A stretch of DNA of 64,000 nucleotides from NCBI RefSeq assembly GCF_000745855.1, contig NZ_JQKD01000019.1, forward strand, positions 47,004 through 111,003, in the 5' to 3' direction. The notes beneath the pieces were generated by a model, which did no database searches, was not told the origin of the DNA, and saw only the letters and a list, made by a program, of their open reading frames with translations. Positions 54,944 through 63,265 of this stretch are shown here, one piece after another. Source of the DNA: Xenophilus azovorans DSM 13620 (GTDB lineage: Bacteria > Pseudomonadota > Gammaproteobacteria > Burkholderiales > Burkholderiaceae_C). Position 1 is the stretch's first letter, and each line of letters opens with the position of its first letter. The translations under genes were made by a program, and so were the position numbers.

Positions 54944-55439
54944 GGCCCGGCGCGCGGTCGCCGATACGCGAGAGCTTTGCGGAAGGGGGCGACTGAATTG
55001 CAGCTCGGCTTTGCAGCTCAGTTCTTCTGATCCTTACTCCTCGTGCTTCATGGTTGATTTAACATAAGGCAAACTGATCCTTCTCCGGGCGCTCAAGGCT
55101 AACCCGAGTTCAACTCGGCTTGCCGGCACTCCGCGTCCACGCATCACTGCTTTCGTCGGAAACAGCGCGTCCGCCCAGCCGAGTGAATGAGTGGGGGGCT
55201 TCTTAGAAGCTGGGTCGCCTGACGATCAAACAATACGGGTACGCTGCTCGCGGCACCGCCCCGTCCTCACGACCTGATTCGGTCCGCAGCAAGCTTCAGG
55301 CGGTTTGGCGTCCTTCGAGCCCCACACTGTGCGGGGCTTCGTCCCGCTCTCGCCGGGTGAATCGACTATTTCTTCCAGTGGCCGTCCAGATACAGATTCA
55401 GGTCGGGGCCATCGGCACCTCCGACTTCGCGGGACGATG
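54944..55439. other. 496-base region without a credible gene
   Basis: Lies between the unknown membrane protein and the recombinase gene. Short open frames exist but lack ribosome sites and family features. A stem with 6-bp arms AGCCCC/GGGGCT (55318-55338) is the clearest structure. A small AT-richer patch (55040-55075) is present. This could hold the left attachment site of the island, but I could not identify a repeat. Confidence 0.5.
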
Positions 55440-56690
55440 TCATTCGTCGTCATCGAGCATCCGACCCAGCCTGCCACCCAACGCACTTTCCGCCCTGAAA
55501 TACCCCACCACGGTGGCCACGCTCTGATGCCCCGTCATGGCCATGGTCTCGGGCAGGGGCATGTTCTGGCGGCCGGCCTCGGTGACGAAGCCCGCGCGCA
55601 GGGAGTGCGCTGAAAAACTTCCTTCCACGCCGGCCAGGGCGCAGCGCGCCTTCACGATGTCGCGCACGGCCGCCGGCGCCAGCGGCTCGGCCAGGTGCCC
55701 GCCGCGGCGGATGCGCCGGAAGATCGCGCCTTCGCGGATGCCGTGCGCCTGCAGCACCGCGAGCCACTCGCGCATGGCCGCCGCGGCGCTGCCCACCAGC
55801 GGCTTCACATCCTCGGGCCGCAGGTCGCCGCGCTGGTTCGTCTTGGAGTGGGCGAGGGTGTAGACGAAGGCCTCGGCATCCACGCGCTGGAGGTTCTCCA
55901 GCGTGGCCGAGGCGACCTCCGAGCGCCGGCGCCCGCCGGTGGCCCAGGCGAACAGGAGCAGGGCGCGGTCGCGCCGGCCCTTCAGGCTGTCGTCGCAGGT
56001 GGCCAGCAGCTGCTGCAGCGGGTCCTTGGTCAGGGCCCGCTGGCGCTTTGCGCGCGCGCCGCGCTGGGCATAGGCGCGGCGCGTGCGCGCGAGCAGCTCG
56101 CGCACCAGCGGGTCGGCGCAGGGGTTCGCGATGTCCGCGCCGGCCGTGTTCGCGCCGGCCATCTGGTGCGCCTTGGACAGCACGGCGATGCGATGCACGA
56201 GGGTGTTGAGCGCCGGCGGCCCCGGCTTGCCCTTGTAGCCGCTGCTCACCAGCGCCTCGTCCACGTCGGGCGGCAGTTCGGTCACGAGCGCTGCCGGCCG
56301 CTTCTTCCTGCCCGGCGTGCCCTGTGGGTCCTGCTCCCCCTCGTCGGGCCGGCGTGCCGCGTGGTCCACGATGAACTGGACCACCACCGGCACGGGCACG
56401 GGCACGGCGAGCGCGCCGCCGTAGCGCGCGGCATACCAGGCGCACCAGTAGCGCATCGCCGAACCGTAGGAAAGCCGCGTGTTGGTGGATTCGCCCTGGC
56501 GCAGCAGCGCGCGGGCGGCGGCCTCGGCGGTGGAACCCAGCCGGGCCGGATCGAGCACCGCGCGGCGCTCGGCCAGCGTCGCGAGCGGATGCTGCGCTGG
56601 CGCCGCGGCGTGCGCCCGAACTTCTTCGGCGCGGGTTCGGAGGTTTTCGTCAGCGTTCTTGCGCATGGGTGGCAGGCCAGATGAATTCAT
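55440..56690 (-). CDS. Tyrosine recombinase/integrase
   Basis: A 416-residue phage-integrase-type recombinase. An N-terminal SAM-like core-binding domain (about 70-200; 'NTRLSYGSAMRYWCAWYAA') and a C-terminal catalytic domain with Arg in 'GGRRRSEVAS', His-x-x-Arg in 'HSLRAG', His in 'GHQSVATV' and the nucleophilic Tyr in 'GYFRAESALGG'. All expected catalytic residues are seen. Start at the ATG 56690; an internal Met at about 56666 is possible. Divergent from a KfrA-like gene, a layout common on integrating islands. Confidence 0.93.
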   Translation of the reverse strand: MNSSGLPPMRKNADENLRTRAEEVRAHAAAPAQHPLATLAERRAVLDPARLGSTAEAAARALLRQGESTNTRLSYGSAMRYWCAWYAARYGGALAVPVPVPVVVQFIVDHAARRPDEGEQDPQGTPGRKKRPAALVTELPPDVDEALVSSGYKGKPGPPALNTLVHRIAVLSKAHQMAGANTAGADIANPCADPLVRELLARTRRAYAQRGARAKRQRALTKDPLQQLLATCDDSLKGRRDRALLLFAWATGGRRRSEVASATLENLQRVDAEAFVYTLAHSKTNQRGDLRPEDVKPLVGSAAAAMREWLAVLQAHGIREGAIFRRIRRGGHLAEPLAPAAVRDIVKARCALAGVEGSFSAHSLRAGFVTEAGRQNMPLPETMAMTGHQSVATVVGYFRAESALGGRLGRMLDDDE

Positions 56691-56866
56691 ACAGAATTAA
56701 TTACATATGACGTATGATTTACTACATTATATCTATATAGATCATGATAAACTTCACTTATCGTTGGTAAAAGAGGGCACCCGGAGATTACCTGAAATCA
56801 GGAAGTTCGAGGGCGAAGTTCAAGCAGTTTGTGAGGTCCGGGCGCTGTGGACCTGAAAGGATCGGC
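56691..56866. promoter_or_regulatory. AT-rich divergent promoter with palindromes (integrase / kfrA-like)
   Basis: This stretch is the most AT-rich of the window. It holds the perfect palindrome ATCTATATAGAT (56731-56742), an inverted pair TCATAC/GTATGA (about 56687-56717) and GATAA/TTATC (about 56746-56761). It is the common promoter region of the divergent recombinase and KfrA-like genes; KfrA proteins bind such sites to repress their own promoters. Confidence 0.55.
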
Positions 56867-57946
56867 ATGAGCGAGGTGATGGAATTCAGGGGCCGCGGCA
56901 TCCAGGAAAGCGACGTCTTCGCGGCCGCCGACGCGCTGCTGGCCGAGGGCAAGCGGCCCACCATCGAGCGCGTGCGCCTGAAGATCGGGCGCGGCTCGCC
57001 CAACACGGTCAGCCCTATGCTCGAGCGCTGGTTCGCCACGCTGGGCGAGCGCCTGGTAGGTACGCGAGCCAGGTCGGGGGCCGCGGCCGGCAACGATGCC
57101 GGCGGGATGCTGGACGTGATGCCCGTGGGCGTGCGCAACGCCGCGAAGCTGCTGTGGGAGACGGCGCGGCGCGAGGCCGAGGAAATCCAGCGTGGCGAAC
57201 TGGTATCGGCGCGCGAGGCACTGCAGACCCAGCAGGATGCACTGGCCGAGGCCCAGGCGGCCCTGGCGCAGCGCGAGGACGCCTTCGCGCAGGCGCGCGT
57301 GAGCCTGGATGCGGCGCTGGCCTCCTCGCAGCAGGCGCGCGAGGCCCTGGAGCGCCAGATCAAGGAGCACGCCATCGAGGCGCACCGCGTGCGCACGGGC
57401 CTGGAGGACGAGATCCGGCGGCTCGCTGCCCTCCTCGCCCAAGCGGCGGAGCTCCAGGAGCGTATGCGCCGCGAGCACGCCGACACCCTGGCGGCGAAGG
57501 ACCAGGACCTGCGCCAGGCCGAGGCGCGGCACGACGCGCACGAAAAGCGCCTGCTGGCCGAGGTCGACCGGACGCGGCAGGCCGCCAAGGCGCTGGAGGC
57601 GGACCTGGCCAGGGAACGGCAACGGCGCATCCAGAGCGAAGAAGCTGCGGCGCAGACCCTGGAAGTCGGGCGTCGGACGCTGCGCGAGACGCAGCAGATC
57701 GCCCAGCAAGTGGAGCGCGAGCTTCGAGAGCGAATTGCCCAGCAAGCAGGCTTGCTTGCTCAAGCCCGGGCCGAAAGCTCTGCGGTGCAGCAGCAATTGG
57801 AACACATCGATCGGGAGCTTGGCGAGGAAAGGAAATCGCATGAGGAGACACGGAGGCTGCTTGCCGGCGCCTTATCGGCGGTGCGCGGTGCAGATAAGCC
57901 GCAGCGCAAGCCGACTGTTCGACGGGGCAAGCCGGCCGCGCCCTGA
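56867..57946 (+). CDS. KfrA-like DNA-binding coiled-coil protein
   Basis: A 359-residue protein. Residues about 10-110 match the KfrA N-terminal DNA-binding domain ('ESDVFAAADALLAEGKRPTIERVRLKIGRGSPNTV'-type helix-turn-helix). Residues about 120-335 form a long coiled coil rich in Glu, Ala, Arg and Gln. The ATG at 56867 is preceded by GAAAGGATC. KfrA proteins act in plasmid and island maintenance and repress promoters near them; here it is divergent from a recombinase. It ends in a basic tail. Confidence 0.85.
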   Translation: MSEVMEFRGRGIQESDVFAAADALLAEGKRPTIERVRLKIGRGSPNTVSPMLERWFATLGERLVGTRARSGAAAGNDAGGMLDVMPVGVRNAAKLLWETARREAEEIQRGELVSAREALQTQQDALAEAQAALAQREDAFAQARVSLDAALASSQQAREALERQIKEHAIEAHRVRTGLEDEIRRLAALLAQAAELQERMRREHADTLAAKDQDLRQAEARHDAHEKRLLAEVDRTRQAAKALEADLARERQRRIQSEEAAAQTLEVGRRTLRETQQIAQQVERELRERIAQQAGLLAQARAESSAVQQQLEHIDRELGEERKSHEETRRLLAGALSAVRGADKPQRKPTVRRGKPAAP

Positions 57947-58278
57947 AACCTTGCTGTGCCTACCCTTTTCGTACGACCCTCGAGGGATGGCGCCCGCTGG
58001 GCGCCTCTGCAGGCGTAGTACACGCTCGCTATGTAGCCTTGATGTGTGTAACCGCGCACCATCCTTGTCGTGCTCCGAACTCGTACTACTGCTTCAGCTT
58101 GGGCGCCGCCTCGGTGACTTGGCACTGGTCAATCTGACCGCCGTGCCACTGCACCGCAATGATCAGACAACCTAGTCGCCTGGCGACCCGTTGATCGATC
58201 CGGACCCGTCGCCGGGCACAAATGTTGCCGACATGCGGCAGGCTCGATACGATAGGTAACCCACGAAGGAGATTTTCT
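57947..58278. other. 332-base region between kfrA-like gene and RiPP precursor
   Basis: No gene is evident. A GGCGCCC/GGGCGCC hairpin (57989-58005) follows the kfrA-like stop by about 45 bases and may end that transcript. The second half holds the proposed promoter of the RiPP cluster. Composition falls clearly in GC from here on. Confidence 0.5.
58225..58253 (+). promoter_or_regulatory. Candidate sigma-70 promoter of the RiPP cluster
   Basis: TTGCCG (58225-58230) and TACGAT (58248-58253) are separated by 17 bases, the ideal spacing; each matches four of six consensus bases. The precursor ATG is 26 bases past the -10 element, leaving room for the AGGAG site. Confidence 0.45.
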
Positions 58279-58473
58279 ATGTTTTCGCGTTCTGGTCAGC
58301 AACCTCAGCAAGATGAGTTCGAAGGCAAGAGTGAGATTCGCGACGCCGTTGCGCGTGGTAAGCCTGTCAATCCGGCGCTGCAGCGTCTCCAGGCCCGTGT
58401 GTTGAGGAGCACCGACGCGAGCGAGGTCATCACGAGCTATGACCGCATGCATCATCGCCACAACCGCTCATAG
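58279..58473 (+). CDS. RiPP precursor peptide (64 aa)
   Basis: A small peptide with a strong AGGAG site at 58267-58271. Residues 1-50 look like a leader (charged, 'EFEGKSEIRDAVARGKPVNP', 'QRLQAR'). The C-terminal tail 'SYDRMHHRHNRS' contains three aromatic-X-Arg triplets (Y-D-R, H-H-R, H-N-R). Its stop shares one base with the GTG of the radical SAM gene (TAGTG), so precursor and maturase are coupled. An in-frame upstream ATG at 58222 would add 19 residues but has no ribosome site and overlaps the promoter. Not a known family to me. Confidence 0.82.
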   Translation: MFSRSGQQPQQDEFEGKSEIRDAVARGKPVNPALQRLQARVLRSTDASEVITSYDRMHHRHNRS

Positions 58474-60629
58474 TGGAGGCTGTTGAGGGCGAGGCGAGGC
58501 TCACCTCTTTTCTCGTCAAAATCGCGTCCCGGTGTAACCTGGACTGCGACTACTGCTACGTCTATCACCATGCAGACCAGAGCTGGCGTTCGATGCCGCC
58601 GGTCCTGCACCAAAGCGACCGTGATGCGTTTGCTGCTCGGTTGTCAGCGTACGTCGCTTACGCGGGCCTCCGACGTTGCGTTGTCGTCTTCCACGGCGGT
58701 GAGCCGCTGCTGATGGGGAGTGGCGAAATTGCAGCGTTCGCTCGTCAGCTGAGGTCCGCTGTGGGCGAGAAGGTCCAGATCGATATCAGCCTGCAGACTA
58801 ACGGGATACTGCTCACGAAGGAGTCGCTCGCTGAACTTGCCGAAGCCGATATCGGCGTTTCGCTCAGTTTGGATGGCCCGGAAGAGATCAATGATCTCCA
58901 TCGCGTCTCCCGCCGAGGTCGATCCAGCTTCGACAAAACCTTGCGTGGGCTTGAACTGCTCAAGACGGACCCGAACGTTTTCGCTGGCGTCATCGCGGTC
59001 ATCGATCCTCGATCTTCTCCGCGCGATCTTCTAGATTTCTTTGACGCGCACGGGGTGCCTCGCCTGGACTTCCTGCTGCCAGACGCCCACCATCTGCGTC
59101 CGCCCCCGGGGCGCGACACGCAACCGGATGTCTACGAGCGCTGGTTGATAGAGGCTTTCGACGCCTGGTTTGACGACTTTCCTCACATCCAACTACGAAC
59201 GTTCGAGGCCCTCCTTGATGCCGTGGCCGGAATGCCGTCGCAAACTGACGCATTCGGCTATGGGGACGTGAGCCTTATCACCATCGAGACCGACGGGAGT
59301 TACCACGACCTAGATGTCCTCAAAGTAGTCGCACATGGCGCCACCCGTCTTGCTGGTACTGTCCAGGATACCGCCATAGCGGACGTTGCACAGTCTCCCG
59401 CTCTTGGCGCGCATCGTGTGCTGCTTCGCAAAGACGGACTGTCCCCGATCTGCCACCAGTGCGCCGTCATAGATATTTGTGGCGGTGGTGCCGTGCCGCA
59501 TCGCTATAACGCTGACGGATTCCGTAATCCAACAGTGTACTGCAGGGAGATGCGCACCCTCATCGAACATGTGCGATCTCGGGTGGCGGCCGCGCTGGCG
59601 ATCTCCAAAGCTTCGATCCCCGCGGTCGGACCGATTCTGAACGAGGATCATCTGGCGGCTTTCGAGCGGGCAGAAACGTCCGCTGACATCTCGCGCCACC
59701 TTTTGGCAGATGCCACAGTGCAGTATGCATCCGACCTGAAGCAAGCGTTGCTTCTCTTTGCCACCCAAGCGGACACAGCGGCCGGTGCGCGGGCGGCAAA
59801 GGCGTTGCTTGGCGACGCGTCGGCCTTACGGCGACTTGCACGGCGACCCGGTACGGTGGCCTGGAGCCGCGCGATGCTTGCCCTGGGCAGTGGCCGATCT
59901 GTTCTCGCCGTCGACGGTACTGTGCAGCAACCGGACACCGGCTACATCGGCGCGATGTTGGGGATGGCTGCGGCCGCCGAGGTTGCTGGCATCGAGGTGC
60001 ATGCCTCCGACACCTGGCTGCGCAAGCCATTTGGCGAAGCGATCTACTTCGAAGACTCAAAGGTGGCGTGGGCAGCGACTGCGCGCGTGCACGAAGCCCT
60101 ATCCATCATCGAGGCATGGCGACCTGCGGTCGCTCGAGAACTGCGTTCTCTTTGTCATGCCATCCAGTTCATTCGCGATCCAGGCGCAGACCCGGACAAG
60201 ATCGTCTCGTTCAGCGACAACGCGGTCCCGGGCGCCTTGTACGTTTCGGTGATGCAGCGCGAGCAACTTGTGGACGCCTACGATCTGGCGGACTCGTTGA
60301 TCCATGAGTACCGGCACCAGAAGCTTTACCTGCTGGAACGCGTTTCTCCGATGGTGGAGCGGACATCGAAGAAAGTGATTTCACCGTGGCGCGATGACCG
60401 TCGCCCGCCATCTGGCTTGTTCCACGCCATCTTTGTGTTTGTCGAGCTGCGCAGGTTCTGGATGTACGTCCAAAGTAGCGCGGATGCTGCCATCCGTCGG
60501 CGCGCCGATAACCAACTTGCCGAGACGAACGCGAATTTGAGCGCTGCGTTCAGAACGCTGGAGGAATGTCCGCTCACGCCCACGGGCAGATCTTTGGCTG
60601 TCGTACTCAGAAACGCGTCAACGGAATAG
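58473..60629 (+). CDS. Radical SAM/SPASM RiPP maturase fused to an HExxH domain (FxsB-like)
   Basis: A 718-residue fusion. The radical SAM core binds its [4Fe-4S] cluster by Cys21, Cys25 and Cys28 ('SRCNLDCDYCYVY', CX3CX2C). A SPASM-like Cys region ('CHQCAVIDICGGG' ... 'TVYCRE') lies near residues 330-365. The C-terminal half (400-700) resembles the putative peptide hydroxylase/hydrolase extension of FxsB-type proteins, and keeps an intact HExxH: His611-Glu612-Tyr-Arg-His615. FxsB-type enzymes form cyclophane cross-links in precursors; HExxH domains of this class include 2-oxoglutarate-dependent beta-hydroxylases. GTG start. Both chemistries on one chain would act on the adjacent precursor. 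Confidence 0.88.
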   Translation: MEAVEGEARLTSFLVKIASRCNLDCDYCYVYHHADQSWRSMPPVLHQSDRDAFAARLSAYVAYAGLRRCVVVFHGGEPLLMGSGEIAAFARQLRSAVGEKVQIDISLQTNGILLTKESLAELAEADIGVSLSLDGPEEINDLHRVSRRGRSSFDKTLRGLELLKTDPNVFAGVIAVIDPRSSPRDLLDFFDAHGVPRLDFLLPDAHHLRPPPGRDTQPDVYERWLIEAFDAWFDDFPHIQLRTFEALLDAVAGMPSQTDAFGYGDVSLITIETDGSYHDLDVLKVVAHGATRLAGTVQDTAIADVAQSPALGAHRVLLRKDGLSPICHQCAVIDICGGGAVPHRYNADGFRNPTVYCREMRTLIEHVRSRVAAALAISKASIPAVGPILNEDHLAAFERAETSADISRHLLADATVQYASDLKQALLLFATQADTAAGARAAKALLGDASALRRLARRPGTVAWSRAMLALGSGRSVLAVDGTVQQPDTGYIGAMLGMAAAAEVAGIEVHASDTWLRKPFGEAIYFEDSKVAWAATARVHEALSIIEAWRPAVARELRSLCHAIQFIRDPGADPDKIVSFSDNAVPGALYVSVMQREQLVDAYDLADSLIHEYRHQKLYLLERVSPMVERTSKKVISPWRDDRRPPSGLFHAIFVFVELRRFWMYVQSSADAAIRRRADNQLAETNANLSAAFRTLEECPLTPTGRSLAVVLRNASTE

Positions 60630-60632
60630 CCG

Positions 60633-61622
60633 ATGCAGGTTGCACGAAGTCTCCTTCCTCAGGACGCTGCCAAATGGCACGGATTCCTGCGCGACTACTT
60701 CTGCGACAAAGACGCCACCGCAGCCCCATCGCTTGCGGACGATACGATCGATCTGGAGTTGGCGTGGCCTGCCGACGCACAACGCCATGTTGATCCCGCC
60801 CTGCCCATAGGTCTTGCGTGGTGGGCGCGAGGCGTGACATTGGGTTCGATGTGGTCCTCGCATTGGCGAGAAGGTCGCATCATGACCGCGCTTTTCGACA
60901 CGTGGACACTCCTAAGCTGGAGTGAATGGCTGCATCGCGTGGAGCGGAAAGTTGCCGAAGATGTCGTCGTCTTGCACGTTGACGACCATCGCGACCTGGG
61001 CCCACCACGGTTGATTGTGCGTAACGATTCGCTCATCGATGCGATCACCGATGCCGCGGTCAATGTCCGCGACTCCGCCTCAATACGACCGGCCATCGAG
61101 AGCGGAGCCATTGGCATGGGAAGCTTCATGACACCGTTCGTGCACGAATTTCCCAACCTGCAGGTGCGTCACCTTTGCCAGCCGCCGAAAGTCGTGGAAG
61201 ATGCCCGATACGCCGTTGGCATCGTGTATGACAAAGACGTCCTTCTCCGTCCCGGAGAGGACCGCCTAGCCATCAAGATGACTCGTGCGGCATTGTCGGA
61301 TGCCAGTGCCAACTATCTAGTGACAGACGACGCAAAGAGGTGGGGAAGCGGCATCGAAGGTCGTCCCGTTCTGGTTCATATCGACATGGACTACTTCAAC
61401 AACCGCTACGACGGTGACTCTGACTGGCGCCATCGCACTCCAGCCTTGGATCCGGACCTACCGACCATGCAACGCAAGGTGGATGAGTTGGTCGACGCAC
61501 TGGCTGAGTCGAAGGCGAGGATTGAGGATGTAGTGATCGCCTATTCGCCTGGTTTCTTCCCTGCGGAATACTGGGAGCCGCTGGATCAGCGGTTGCGTGA
61601 CGGACTGAGGCACATCTTGTGA
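60633..61622 (+). CDS. Arginase-like UPF0489-type protein, candidate peptide arginase
   Basis: A 329-residue protein with arginase/deacetylase-fold metal motifs: 'HVDDHRDL' (His115, Asp117, Asp118, His119, Asp121) and 'HIDMDYFNNRYDGD' (His249, Asp251, Asp253, Asp260). This pattern resembles the UPF0489 family that includes the peptide arginase OspR, which converts Arg to ornithine in RiPPs. The precursor tail is Arg-rich (3-4 Arg in 12 residues), a matching substrate. It lies 3 bases after the maturase gene and overlaps the next gene by GTGA. The activity is inferred from motif and context. Confidence 0.75.
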   Translation: MQVARSLLPQDAAKWHGFLRDYFCDKDATAAPSLADDTIDLELAWPADAQRHVDPALPIGLAWWARGVTLGSMWSSHWREGRIMTALFDTWTLLSWSEWLHRVERKVAEDVVVLHVDDHRDLGPPRLIVRNDSLIDAITDAAVNVRDSASIRPAIESGAIGMGSFMTPFVHEFPNLQVRHLCQPPKVVEDARYAVGIVYDKDVLLRPGEDRLAIKMTRAALSDASANYLVTDDAKRWGSGIEGRPVLVHIDMDYFNNRYDGDSDWRHRTPALDPDLPTMQRKVDELVDALAESKARIEDVVIAYSPGFFPAEYWEPLDQRLRDGLRHIL

Positions 61623-62104
61623 CTGGACGCAAAACTCCCCGGGTCAAGCGTAGACCTCCGGCGCGGGAAACACCCAAGCCACGACCTGTCATGCCCAAAC
61701 CTGACGAGCAGCGAGTGAGCGCTAACGAGGTTGCGTTGGTAGCAATGCAAGGCACCGAAGGGAAGGGTAAAGGTCCCGGTGGCGAAAAATGGCGCATCGA
61801 AGTCGCCGATGTTCGAGCCGGAGAGGTCTACATCAACGTTATACAAGAACCGCCACTGGGTCTGCACGCGTCGCTGCAGATTTACCTCAACATCAAGAGC
61901 CAGGGTCGCGGCATCGGCCGGATTGCGTATGCAAAAGCGTGTGAAGCCAGTCAGCACTCAACGATCTACGCGCATATGCGGCGCTCCAACATTGCATCGC
62001 GCCGGGCCGCCGAAGCGGCCGGCTTCGTGGATGCCACGCCAGCCGGATTCACTCAGCTGATTCTGCGGTGGGATCGATCGGCCGCGAGCGAGTCCATTGC
62101 GTGA
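61619..62104 (+). CDS. GNAT-family acetyltransferase
   Basis: A 161-residue protein. After a basic, disordered-looking N-terminus (1-35), the GNAT acetyl-CoA loop 'QGRGIG' is at residues 95-100, and the downstream helix-strand 'NIASRRAAEAAGFV' completes motif A/B. GTG start overlapping the previous stop. In this cluster it may acetylate an amine of the modified peptide, such as ornithine made by the arginase-like protein, or protect the host (inference). Confidence 0.85.
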   Translation: MTGRKTPRVKRRPPARETPKPRPVMPKPDEQRVSANEVALVAMQGTEGKGKGPGGEKWRIEVADVRAGEVYINVIQEPPLGLHASLQIYLNIKSQGRGIGRIAYAKACEASQHSTIYAHMRRSNIASRRAAEAAGFVDATPAGFTQLILRWDRSAASESIA

Positions 62105-62114
62105 CTACGACGAC

Positions 62115-63170
62115 ATGGAGACATTCATAGTTGTCCCATGTCTGAACGAAAAGGCGAGTCTGGCGGCGACTTGCGCTTCACTGGGCTTCGGCCGCGGCAT
62201 GGATCCGATCGGCCGCTTGGTGCTAGTTGACAACGGCTCCACAGACGGAACCCCCGCTGTGATGGAGCAGGTACAGATCGATTCAGCCAAGGGAACTGTT
62301 CTTCTCGCCGCCGAACCTCGCCGCGGGTACGTGCCAGCTAGGCGTGCGGGCATCACCGCCGTGCTTGCCTGCGCGAGGATGGAGCAGACACCGTTGAACC
62401 AGGTGTTGGTCCTTCAAGCGGATGCCGACACGATCTATCTGAAGGGCTACGTCGATGCAATGCGTAGCGCTTTCTCGGGCATGCCCGGTCAGATGCTCGA
62501 AGGATGCGCGGTGACGAACCGAGATTTCAACACACAGTATCCCGAGTTCACACGTCTTTGCCGCATGGTCGACGAGAAAATGGAGCCGCTGTTGGCGCCA
62601 GAGGAAGACCAGATCGTCATTGACGACAAGGTGAGCGCCTTCTCGCTGTCCGACTATCTTTCATGGGGCGAGCATCAGGAAGAAATTGACGCCTTCGGCC
62701 AACAGGTCCACGCCGAGACCACGCGTCTGTTCCTCCGAGCCCTTCGCGCTGGTGGCGCTCAACACGTCAAGGTGCCAGACGCCTGCGCACTGCCGTCCAG
62801 ACGGAAGGTTTTCTCCCAAGCGCCAGCCTATTTCGCTTCGTCTGGATTTCCCAGAGACCCAGCGTGGGCGATGGCCTGGATGCGTCTCGAGGACTCGGCC
62901 AAATTTCTCAGATCACCTTTTACCTCGCCCATGACCACGCGTTTGATTCGTTCACGGCAGAGACATCAGTTGGCACTATTCGCCCTGTTGCCTTCCATCT
63001 TGCGCGGTGCTACGCCCAGTGAGTTCGCGCTGTCCGAAGTCATTTGCGAAGCGCGCCTCCTCTTTGCTCAAAATCCCCCGGGCCAGATACTTGGGAAGAT
63101 GCTGTCGCTAGCAGATCAAGAGGGTGGAGCTCTTGATGCTGCGATCATGAGCTATGGTCACTGCATGTGA
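62115..63170 (+). CDS. Family 2 glycosyltransferase
   Basis: A 351-residue GT-A fold transferase: 'VVPCLNEKASL', 'LVDNGSTDGT' and the metal-binding 'LQADADTIY' (DxD) are standard. No membrane segment is evident. The ATG at 62115 is chosen; a TTG six codons upstream that overlaps the GNAT stop is an alternative, since the other genes of the cluster use coupled starts. Last gene of the cluster, so sugar attachment to the peptide or to a resistance target is possible. Confidence 0.88.
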   Translation: METFIVVPCLNEKASLAATCASLGFGRGMDPIGRLVLVDNGSTDGTPAVMEQVQIDSAKGTVLLAAEPRRGYVPARRAGITAVLACARMEQTPLNQVLVLQADADTIYLKGYVDAMRSAFSGMPGQMLEGCAVTNRDFNTQYPEFTRLCRMVDEKMEPLLAPEEDQIVIDDKVSAFSLSDYLSWGEHQEEIDAFGQQVHAETTRLFLRALRAGGAQHVKVPDACALPSRRKVFSQAPAYFASSGFPRDPAWAMAWMRLEDSAKFLRSPFTSPMTTRLIRSRQRHQLALFALLPSILRGATPSEFALSEVICEARLLFAQNPPGQILGKMLSLADQEGGALDAAIMSYGHCM

Positions 63171-63265
63171 CCCCGCTACCTATTCCGGATGTCCCCGGCC
63201 CTCGACACTGGTCATGTGGCCGGCGTACGCCAACCGCCGATGGGTGACCTGCAGCCTTCAGTCTT

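Noticed and set aside
55226..55486. 86-residue minus-strand open frame next to the recombinase
   Set aside because: No ribosome site or family features, overlaps the recombinase end; composition is like random sequence.
58222..58281. Earlier ATG (58222) as start of the RiPP precursor
   Set aside because: No ribosome site, and it overlaps the proposed -35/-10 elements; the ATG at 58279 has AGGAG at ideal distance.
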